The notes under the pieces are model-generated. The model did not search any database and was not told the DNA's origin. It worked only from the letters and a program-made list of their open reading frames with translations. DNA of 23,257 bases from the NCBI GenBank assembly GCA_001579985.1, contig LRSR01002253.1, positions 1 through 23,257 on the forward strand. Reading direction: 5' to 3'. Made by a program: the position numbers and the translations under genes. Source of the DNA: Hypsibius dujardini (taxonomy: Eukaryota; Tardigrada; Eutardigrada; Parachela; Hypsibiidae). This document shows positions 9,461-16,633 of this stretch, in pieces (position 1 is the stretch's first letter; every line of letters starts with the position of its first letter).

Positions 9461-9999
9461 AGGGGGGGGGACGAAAGAGCCAATCTGTTATATAAATTAG
9501 TTTCACAATAATATTTGAAAAAATGAAATATGTGGAAACCTTCAATGATGGTAGGGTCTTCCATTGTATTACATTGAAGATATAATACGCCTTTGCGTTG
9601 CAATATCAGAAAAATGGTTCGTGCGAAAAGTTCCAGCCCGGCATTGATAGCACATATAGTAATGAACCTTTTCATTGATCTGCAGAGAGAAAATAGTAAC
9701 GCAGGGCTTACTGCAGATTCTTCTTTTATATCCAGTGTGTTGGGGCTATAGCAGGATAAAAGAAGGTCTGTTTGCGAGCAAAATTTGCGAGGATCAGGGT
9801 TGTAATTTGCGCGAATACAACTAGTAGTTATTTTTGCTATCGGTGAGCGTTGTGAGATCGCAGACTATTTTCGATTAAGAAGGAGGAGTAAGTTTAAAGA
9901 ATTCACTAATTTTTTGGCCCCAACTAATACCATTGGTAGAAAAGCTGCATGAGTCAGTCGAGCTCGACGTCATTGGACGTTCTCATATTGTACAACAGA
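9461..9999. other. Spacer, nothing recognised
   Basis: No frame with a domain and no convincing splice-framed exon. The minus ORF reaching to 9675 owes its length to the neighbouring minisatellite. Confidence 0.3.
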
Positions 10000-10209
10000 T
10001 CAATGATTATGAAATCGTTTAACAAAGTTCCTGCCTTCGTATTCCAAAAATTCTTTTAGTGGAATGTATAGACAGCGAGACAACCTGTCAGGATGTGCCA
10101 ACCTATGTGACTGCTGCTGGGTCGTGTCGCATAATTCTGCCACCAACGTCTGCCAGGGTTTCAGTGTAACCGCGCGCTTTAAGTTTCCATGACGTAGCCC
10201 ATTTACACG
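10000..10209 (-). CDS. Host exon with weak doublecortin-like character
   Basis: Seen: a good acceptor (AACCGCCCGCAG) opens an exon at 10209 in phase 0, running to a TGA at 10000-10002, or to a donor before it. The roughly 69-residue peptide has RHGN-(x)-RAVTLKPWQTLVAELCDTT, then a CLY and a YEG-(x)-FV. This order recalls DCX domains (RNG, a hydrophobic strand, LL-x-DLT, LYT, G-x-YV), but the match is loose. A possible preceding exon lies at about 10400-10250 on the same strand (candidate phase-0 donors GCA|GTGAGA or ATG|GTCCCT). If DCX, it would bind microtubules. Confidence in the exon is moderate, in the family low. Confidence 0.35.
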   Translation of the reverse strand, partial: RVNGLRHGNLKRAVTLKPWQTLVAELCDTTQQQSHRLAHPDRLSRCLYIPLKEFLEYEGRNFVKRFHNH

Positions 10210-10644
10210 CTGCGGGCGGTTATTAGACATTTGTCAAAGAAAAGAGGGACCATTGATGAGTCGCGAGAAGATGCCGCTCTCACTGCTATTGACGGAATGT
10301 CTTTGGAGGACGGACGGTGGGAATCTGGACGGCAAGCAACAGGTGGGTCATTAACCGATCCGTGCGAGAAAGAACGCATCATCCATGCACGGTGGGTCAT
10401 GGTCTGTGATTCGTCTAGACTGGATTACTGTCGGTCGATTAATGATGGCCAGATCAATAAATAGTTGAAGTAAACAGCACCGACGGACAGCTAAGATGAT
10501 TTAGGGAGCCCGACTTACTATCGCTACGGACCAAAGTCTGATATTTGATAATGGCACTTTAGATATACAGGACTTCCCATAATATTGGCATAGAAATTGG
10601 CAGAGGCATAGAAACTGGGACGTCAGAATAATGAGTAACCATAA

Positions 10645-10650
10645 TTTATT
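10645..10650 (-). promoter_or_regulatory. Poly(A) signal AATAAA (minus strand)
   Basis: TTTATT on the plus strand at 10645-10650 gives AATAAA on the minus strand, about 290 nt after the stop of the CBM21-type exon. It fits as that gene's transcript end. Confidence 0.4.
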
Positions 10651-10937
10651 AGCAAACAGGAAAGCATGCACTATTTCTAGAATGATAGTGGAAAACAACA
10701 CACTTTTTATGGGCAAAATTACGCAACACAAAACACAAAAGTTTTGATTTGGGGTCAGATAAGTGCCCTTGGGTTTGAGGGTACTCGCTTATTTGCCCAA
10801 ATGAAGTGAAAAAAAACACAAATACAAAAAATAAGCCTACTCCTCCATAAATGTTGTTTCGGGTGTTGCCGGCGGCCTTTTTTTCGTCATCCCTTCCAAA
10901 AACCGCACAGCATTCCGCTCCATCACAAACACACTTG

Positions 10938-11474
10938 TCAAGTGCGAGCTGACGGATTTTCCATGATGTAGCCGACACGGTGGTTGTCGTCCACAAATCT
11001 CTTCAACGCCCGAGGCCCAACGCCGAATTGGTATTCAGCAATAAAACATACGAACGATGCATCACTTGGGACTTGGAAGGAGGCTCTGTAGAGATCCGAA
11101 AATGCATGTGGGTGTGAAGCATTCGTCAGATTTGCAGAAGTATTGGAGGACTCTTCAAAGGGTGCACGGAACTTGGCTTCGGTCTCATACCACTGCGACG
11201 GGGGTGAAGTGAGTGCATATGCAACTATAACGTTCTTACTCCAGTTCAGTCCTTCCATATGTTTTATGACGCGAACATCTATAAACACATGATCAACGGA
11301 AAAACTTGCAGCATGCACCCTTACAGGGTGGGACTCGTCGATTGGCATTTCGGGAAGCGGATTCTGGAATAGTGGTGTCCAGTGACAGGTATTATAAGGG
11401 TTTTGTGAATCCATACGGTGATTGGCTGCTGCCTTATGGTGAGCGACATCATCCCAGTTTTGGAAATTGCTGAC
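10938..11474 (-). CDS. Terminal exon with CBM21 domain, PP1 glycogen-targeting subunit-like
   Basis: Seen: an acceptor CTTCGCAG opens at 11474 in phase 0, and the frame runs 178 codons to a TGA at 10938. After an FQNPLP motif, the peptide shows the CBM21 order: DVRVIKHMEGLNWSKNVIVA, a Trp (SQWYE), DLYRASFQVP, FIAEYQ, and a final RFVDDNHRVGY in place of the usual YWDNN-x-KNY. Known: PPP1R3-type subunits bring protein phosphatase 1 to glycogen to switch on glycogen synthase, with CBM21 at the C terminus as here. The PP1-binding RVxF motif is not seen, so it would be in upstream exons. The polysaccharide-binding Trp/Asn cluster is only partly kept (DDN without the Trp), so glycogen binding is uncertain. 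The Met at 11414 is probably internal. Confidence 0.55.
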   Translation of the reverse strand, partial: VSNFQNWDDVAHHKAAANHRMDSQNPYNTCHWTPLFQNPLPEMPIDESHPVRVHAASFSVDHVFIDVRVIKHMEGLNWSKNVIVAYALTSPPSQWYETEAKFRAPFEESSNTSANLTNASHPHAFSDLYRASFQVPSDASFVCFIAEYQFGVGPRALKRFVDDNHRVGYIMENPSART

Positions 11475-11514
11475 CTGCGAAGGTACACAGGTTCAGGTAA
11501 GTATTGTGTCACAG

Positions 11515-11640
11515 AGGCTCGAATATTGAGCGGTAATGAAGGGTTTGTTTGTACAAGCTACTCCCTGGTTTGGAGCAAGTCCTGATGGTGAAAATGGCGG
11601 GGACGATTTATCTCATAAATCTGGTTATAACACGGCGAAC
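11515..11640 (-). CDS. Possible upstream exon of the CBM21 gene (uncertain)
   Basis: A minus-strand stretch in the same frame as the CBM21 exon reads coding-like (SSPPFSPSGLAPNQG and on), separated from it by an in-frame TGA at about 11490. A short intron here would need a donor I cannot place in phase (GCCTCT|GTGACA gives the wrong phase for this frame but the right phase for another). Either the exon structure differs or this is a decayed piece. Confidence 0.2.
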
Positions 11641-12591
11641 CTTCTCTAGTGAGCTGATTTTGGCGGCTCCTCAAATTAGCTCATGCGACAAGTTTTTCCA
11701 GTGCGTGACATATAGCCAACCCGACAAGTTCGCCCAGCGGCCAGTTTTCCCTCTCATCTGGATAGCCCACCCTACAACTCCAAACTCGCCTGCTTGGTCC
11801 TTTCCCAGTTACTCTTTACTTGTTAGCCCAGCGACCGGATTAGGCGCGAAACTGTCTCTCCCTTTCCTGATTCACTTTCTATAACTCTCCGTATTTTGGA
11901 AGTATATAAAGCAAGGTCTGCCACCTTTAGAGATATAAGTCTCCTTCTCGGCAAGAATCAGTTCTAACAATTTTTTTCCTATTGGTTTTGGCCGTCTTCG
12001 ACTACCGTGTTCCCTCCGCGTTCGCAATGCCAAAAGGAGAAAAACCTCTACTCCCGCTGAAATGGGTTCCCGTGTTTGAATAAGTGCCAAGCCCTAGTAC
12101 ACATAAAAGACGAATTGTTACCTTAAATTTTTACATAGAAACAGCGGCTTATATCAATCATTTTTTGTACGACCACCACAAAATGTACGCCGTACCAGGC
12201 CGTATTATGTACGATCGCATTTATTTTAATCAGTGTACAGTGTACAGTTTAATCAGTGTACAGTGTACAGTTTTCAGCCCTTGTAAACATTACGCAGGAA
12301 AAATATCGTGTCTAACAAAAATCCTGAGAGAAATCTTATATAATTCGTAAGGCGTATTTCATACATACTTTGTAAGACGAACGAAATTTTTAAGATCATA
12401 CGAATAAACTCAAGTCTTTTAAATTTTGTAAGGCTGGATGGGCGGAAAAGTTCAAGTCAATGCTTTCATCTATCTTTGGATTTTTATCATACGGTTTATG
12501 AAACATTACTTGTTTTTTACAACAATTCTGGAAATTGTTTTCAAAAACTTCTTTCAGATGGGCTAAGCATCGAATCGCGCGAACCTACTAA
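11641..12591. other. Spacer with a short tandem repeat
   Basis: No gene supported. Open frames at 11549-11884 (+) and 12090-11872 (-) lack domains. The tandem repeat at 12225-12270 is listed separately. Confidence 0.3.
12225..12270. repeat. Two perfect 23-bp tandem copies
   Basis: The unit begins TTTAATCAG and ends with two copies of TGTACAG; two identical units abut (12225-12247, 12248-12270). Each contains the palindrome TGTACA. Nearby GTAC-containing words at 12170-12215 make the area locally repetitive. Confidence 0.6.
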
Positions 12592-12819
12592 CTACAGACG
12601 CTTGACCAACCAAGATATGATATAAGGCCTGAATATTGTTCCAGTTTTCCCACAGCCGTGAAACGTGAAAACATAAGTTTCGCAATTTCGTGAAAATGCT
12701 AAAACTGGTTCAGAACTATTTTTGGACACATATTTCGCCGTGTTGTAAATAATTAGAAATCCCACCACTGCGTTCAACAAGATGCCAAACCCAGGACATC
12801 CTGCTGTTAGGTCTACCAA
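12592..12819 (-). CDS. Possible host exon with one membrane segment (uncertain)
   Basis: A minus frame is open from about 12835 to a TAG at 12592. The start is the first start codon in frame, but an acceptor GTTGGTAG just upstream is possible. The peptide has a hydrophobic stretch (GFGILLNAVVGFLIIY), then a polar segment with conserved-looking Cys. No family recognised. It lies directly beyond the retroelement's presumed 3' end. Confidence 0.2.
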   Translation of the reverse strand: MVDLTAGCPGFGILLNAVVGFLIIYNTAKYVSKNSSEPVLAFSRNCETYVFTFHGCGKTGTIFRPYIISWLVKRL

Positions 12820-12842
12820 CAGAAAGTTTGGTAGGTAGCAAG

Positions 12843-12848
12843 TTTATT
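12843..12848 (-). promoter_or_regulatory. Poly(A) signal AATAAA near the end of the retroelement unit
   Basis: TTTATT on plus = AATAAA on minus, about 300 nt after the last minus-strand ORF (stop at 13153). A small hairpin (CTACCAA / TTGGTAG, about 12813-12834) follows. It may end the transcript of the 13.7-13.15 kb ORF. Confidence 0.3.
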
Positions 12849-13152
12849 AGACTGAATGTAGGAATAGGTAGAGAAGAAAACTGGAAGAAAGGAAAGAAGA
12901 AGTAAAACTGCTGCTTATAACTAGTAAAACATCTGCTTATATAGTAAAGTGTTAACTAGAGAATTGATAGTAAATAGCACACACATCAAGTAATTAGCTG
13001 TGGCAGCAGAACAGGGTTAATAGGGTAGATAGAGTTACTAAGTAAGTAAGGTATTATCGAGTCAAATAGCTGTGATGATTGGATATGAGGACTTGTTGGG
13101 CGTGGTCCAACAACTGCCCTCCGCCGGAAAATCACCGTCCTCGCGTGCTTGC

Positions 13153-13728
13153 TTACTGTGGTCTTTTCTTGGGCGGTGATGTAGGATCCTTCCGACTGCG
13201 TCGGCACGGTAATCGGATTGGTCCACCGGTAGTACCCGCGGAGTCGGTGTCCAGAGACGGAGGTGCAGTGTGGGTGCGCTCGATAACCAAGTTGAACTGA
13301 GCTTGACGAGCTGGTGGGATTAAATTGCTGAACGCCGCTCGCGTTGCTCGGTAAAGAAGAGCAAACGCGTCCTCGTTCATGGTGTATCCCGCCGGTAGGA
13401 GTCGCTGGACTCGGTCCCGGAAACGCGCCACCTGCCCTTCCGTTACCAATCCGGCGCTAAGACACAACGAGTGAGTTCCTGAGACCCACGGAGCTGGCGT
13501 CACGCCCTCCAAAACTTGGAGTCGGATTGGATTGCGGAACACAGCTTCGACACAATTTGGATGGCCCGCACACGTTCGTTGATGAATGTTAAATGCGGTT
13601 TCGCTTACCCCTTTTGGAATTGGAGCTGGTACCTCAGTGGCTGCTGCCATCGCGTCGCCGTTGTTCGCCTCCGGAACTGTTGTTGCCAGACTGTCCGTTT
13701 GAAACTTGGTATCCTGTTGTCCATCCAT
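13153..13728 (-). CDS. Unknown retroelement-associated ORF with basic C-terminus (191 aa)
   Basis: The frame is open back to 14136 (327 codons), but the first 136 codons look non-coding (poly-Phe, repeated CACTTCAGC words). The ATG at 13728 has a strong context (GAGGTCATGG) and starts a more even peptide, so I prefer it. It is Ala/Pro-rich, has a CAGHPNCVEAVF segment, a helical middle (FRDRVQRLLPAGYT) and a basic Pro-rich tail (RRSRKDP ... KKRPQ). The tail could bind nucleic acid, as in small Gag/nucleocapsid proteins; this is inference only. No CCHC knuckle. No family recognised. Confidence 0.4.
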   Translation of the reverse strand: MDGQQDTKFQTDSLATTVPEANNGDAMAAATEVPAPIPKGVSETAFNIHQRTCAGHPNCVEAVFRNPIRLQVLEGVTPAPWVSGTHSLCLSAGLVTEGQVARFRDRVQRLLPAGYTMNEDAFALLYRATRAAFSNLIPPARQAQFNLVIERTHTAPPSLDTDSAGTTGGPIRLPCRRSRKDPTSPPKKRPQ

Positions 13729-13929
13729 GACCTCGATGTCAGTGTTAAAAGGTATGATGCTCTCGAAACGACCGTAGAAATGTATGGTATTGGGAGGGCC
13801 TCGGCGTTTGGAGTGAAAAAAAAAACTGAAGCTTGCCTGGTGCAAAACATCGGCGACTGCTCGTCTATTTATGTGTTTTGTCGCCTGAAGTCCGTTCAAG
13901 TTTTTGGGCACAATAATCATCAGGTTTGC

Positions 13930-14722
13930 TGATTTTGAAGTGTTGAAGTGAATGTTGTGTTGGGTCCCCGCCGCGTTCGCGCGCTTCGCATAACCGCACT
14001 TGAGTCTCGCACACCGTAGTACGTAACACTGTAGTCCAGCCGCGTAAGAGCTGAAGTGTTTTATTTCCAACAAAATTGTGCAGCGTAGACACTTTTTCTC
14101 ACGCGCTGAAGTGTCCCATCTTCTCAAGAGTTCCACGCTGCGTGACTCAAAGTGCTGACGCGCGATTAATTGTGAAGTATTTTCTTTGAGTACTTGTTAC
14201 GCTGAAGTGGAAAATCCGTATCCAAAGGGAGATAAAAACCCGCGTGCAAAAAAACGTCTTCTTCATTCGGTGTTTTTCTTTTTTTTCTGTCACACTCCAG
14301 ATGTCTTGCTGGGGGCGACTCTCTTTCCTAGTCGGTGTCCAAACTTTGCCCAATCATTCGTGTGCTGTAGACTATGTTGCTAGATCCCTGTCGTGAACCC
14401 GCCCAAGCGAAACCTACAACCCGAGTCACTCCGGTTCGACAAAGGTGCGGTGGATGGGCGTTATTAGCACGTGCGATTGAACATCCTCTAGTCTCTGTGC
14501 AAGTGACTGTCCTCCAACTGCTGATGGATACAGCTCCATCGCAGGGTGATGATTGGCAACCTCTGTGGTCCTTTCTGGGTTAGTTGATTAGTTCTCCAAG
14601 GCTCTGGAGTGTCTGCATCTTCCATGATCGCCGACGCGTAAAATTGGGTAGGATGCAAATATTTTGGTGATTAAATGTTGAGTAGATACGGTTAATTGAT
14701 TTGATGTTCTTTTCTTTTCCGT
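13930..14722 (-). other. Non-coding interval with repeated GCTGAAGTG words; LTR candidate
   Basis: Copies of GCTGAAGTG lie at 14050-14058, 14105-14113 and 14201-14209, with related TTGAAGTG pairs near 13937-13950. On the minus strand there are purine-rich tracts at about 14718-14703 and 14288-14270, and an AATAAA at 14066-14061. These are ingredients expected of a polypurine tract plus LTR, but no TG...CA boundary or second copy can be shown. A small minus ORF (14539-14426, 37 aa, starting MELYPSAVGG) and an overlapping 45-aa one (14625-14488) are open; neither is recognised. Confidence 0.3.
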
Positions 14723-15808
14723 CTAGCGGACACTTGCATTGTTAGAAGCCGTACTGGTCTCGTCTTCGATGTCGTACTCAGCCAGGTCCTCCGGTGATGC
14801 CGTCATCGCGTTCCGTTCGTCCACCGTTTGCGCATGCCGTCTTCGGAAGGCTATATCCATCTCGACGTCGGTCACTGACGGTTGTGGGAATTCCTGTGAG
14901 TGAAAACGCGGGTGTACATCTAGAGAGAGGCCAAATTCATCTAGTTTTGCGATACTGCTTGGGTCAGCCATCAAATAGTACTCGATGCACTTAAGCATGA
15001 GGATAGGACCGTTGACTAAAGCTGGCGTTGAGCAGTAGTTTTGGTACGTCTTCTTGATCAAATTTCGCGCCACGGTAAACACGCTGTCAAAAATTGCGTT
15101 CGGTGACGGGCGTCGCAGGAGGTGCATTTCCTCAAAAGAGTATGGCATCCTCTGCGTATCCATGATTCCGGGAGGAATTGCAGTCGTAATGGTTGCAAGT
15201 TGTTGTATTTCAAAACGTTCCGGTCTATTCGGTCGTGTGCTCTCAGTGTTGAATGGTCGGTAATTTTGTAAGGCGCGTTCCAATGCTGGTTTGTTTCGTG
15301 TGTCCTTCATCATTGAACGGAACCGCTCCGAATTTGAGAAAATCCACAAGGCGTCGCCGGGACTTTGTGACGTCTGTCCAGGTCCCGATTCGTCCGGACG
15401 CTTTGTCAAGCTTACCTGATTATTTGCGAGCGTAAACATCCCATGGGCTGTTCCCATGTGTGTTTGAGTTGACAATTGTGATGGAGGCTGTTTCGTTACC
15501 CATCGGACGTTGAGTATTTCCAGTTCCGGCGTTGTCCGGGTTGGCGTAATCTCTCCCACACTCCGGAATTCTATCACCCTACCCCTGGTGACGGCTACTG
15601 TTGGGTCCTCGTCACGAGGGATGAATCGCCCATTCTCCATCCTGGCGCAAATCCCTTGGATTGACGTAGCGAACAAATAAACCATGATCGCCGCTTTCAA
15701 TGTTGAGTTCCCTTCGCGACGTGAGCTTGAGTTCCCACATTCGCTGCGGCCGTATCGCGTCCAGAACTTCTTCGAAGTCCAGTGAAACGGTGATTTTGGT
15801 GCTTTCAT
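14723..15808 (-). CDS. Unknown retroelement ORF (361 aa)
   Basis: Frame from ATG 15808 to TAG 14723. The first 60 codons are doubtful. An overlapping frame (about 15836-15612) reads at least as well as protein (KITVSLDFEEVLDAIRPQ and on). Within the present frame, a later Met starts a short hydrophobic leader (MVYLFATSIQGICA), which would give a secreted product. From residue about 60 the sequence is even: a Pro/Thr-rich part, then a helical C-terminal half (IFDSVFTVARNLIKKTYQNY, LMLKCIEYYLMADP) and an acidic Thr/Ser tail. No known domain. It could be a structural or accessory protein of the element. A frameshift between the two frames near 15.62-15.66 kb is possible. Confidence 0.45.
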   Translation of the reverse strand: MKAPKSPFHWTSKKFWTRYGRSECGNSSSRREGNSTLKAAIMVYLFATSIQGICARMENGRFIPRDEDPTVAVTRGRVIEFRSVGEITPTRTTPELEILNVRWVTKQPPSQLSTQTHMGTAHGMFTLANNQVSLTKRPDESGPGQTSQSPGDALWIFSNSERFRSMMKDTRNKPALERALQNYRPFNTESTRPNRPERFEIQQLATITTAIPPGIMDTQRMPYSFEEMHLLRRPSPNAIFDSVFTVARNLIKKTYQNYCSTPALVNGPILMLKCIEYYLMADPSSIAKLDEFGLSLDVHPRFHSQEFPQPSVTDVEMDIAFRRRHAQTVDERNAMTASPEDLAEYDIEDETSTASNNASVR

Positions 15809-15856
15809 CTTTCTTCAAAACATGCAGCGTTGCTCGACAGTCTATTCAGGTCAAGA

Positions 15857-16633
15857 CTAACTTTCGGGAGAAGGGGAGTAGTTGCAGTGGAAATCGGGAA
15901 TAACTTGAAAAGGCCAGGAAGAAAAATAATATTCCGTGCAAAGTGGAAGAACTTCAGCTGGTGCGCGGTGAAAATCGAATGAGCATATTTGCTCGAACAA
16001 TGCGAATATATATAGCTGTCCCAATGTTTCGAAGTGCTTTAAAACTTCCAGGGGGCGTGGTATTTTCCGTAATTGCTGACTTGTCACCACCGTTTTGTTA
16101 TGTAGCAATTTTAACCGGTTTATCCGCTGGTTTGACGGTCTTTTGCTCTTGAGTCGGTCAAACCATCCACTTATTAGCTCTCTGAAGGGCAGTATCTCTT
16201 CCTCCAGGTTTGTGTCGAAGTCGCGTTGCGCTGTAGAACCAGTTCGCCATTCTTTTACAATGCTTCTCGTCTGCTTCCGTCGCACTTTTTCCAGACTGTC
16301 AACCAATTGAGTCACAACTGCTTTCCACGGGATCCTGTTGCTGTTAAGCATTGATTCCTTAGAAATCACCAGTGGCGTTGTGGTGCCTTCTACCTCCCCA
16401 TCCGTTCGGGTCCTCCTCGTAATTGGCATCCCTGTGTTGTCTCCCCTCAGGACGCATGGGGGCGGTGCGTAAACATAGGTACAGGTGCATGACCGACTTG
16501 CGTGATTATATTGACTTTGAACAGATAGTTTATATACTTGACTTTGCGCCGTTACCGCTGATCCAACTGGAACCAAGAGAGTTAGTGTGGTTAGCGCCAA
16601 AACGATGGATTCCTCTCTCAGTTCCGCCAAAAT
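15857..16633 (-). CDS. Unknown ORF in frame after the envelope stop (about 258 aa)
   Basis: This frame is the same as the envelope frame and begins directly after its TGA (16636-16634). It has no early ATG; the first start-like codon is a TTG at 16630. A hydrophobic stretch (IVLALTTLTLLVPVGSAV) sits at its N terminus, like a signal peptide or membrane anchor, then CTCTYVYAPPPC, a basic middle (KVRRKQTRSIVKEW) and a hydrophobic end that may be out of frame. It could be reached by stop readthrough, splicing or a non-AUG start, or be a remnant of a longer protein. No family recognised. Confidence 0.4.
   Translation of the reverse strand: MLAELREESIVLALTTLTLLVPVGSAVTAQSQVYKLSVQSQYNHASRSCTCTYVYAPPPCVLRGDNTGMPITRRTRTDGEVEGTTTPLVISKESMLNSNRIPWKAVVTQLVDSLEKVRRKQTRSIVKEWRTGSTAQRDFDTNLEEEILPFRELISGWFDRLKSKRPSNQRINRLKLLHNKTVVTSQQLRKIPRPLEVLKHFETLGQLYIFALFEQICSFDFHRAPAEVLPLCTEYYFSSWPFQVIPDFHCNYSPSPES

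Noticed and set aside
9164-9675. Minus-strand ORFs with periodic SVRPLS-like peptides
   Set aside because: Produced by translating the minisatellite arm; the periodicity follows the DNA repeat.
10231-10464. Plus-strand ORF of 77 codons
   Set aside because: No domain and no splice or poly(A) context; it overlaps coding-like minus-strand sequence.
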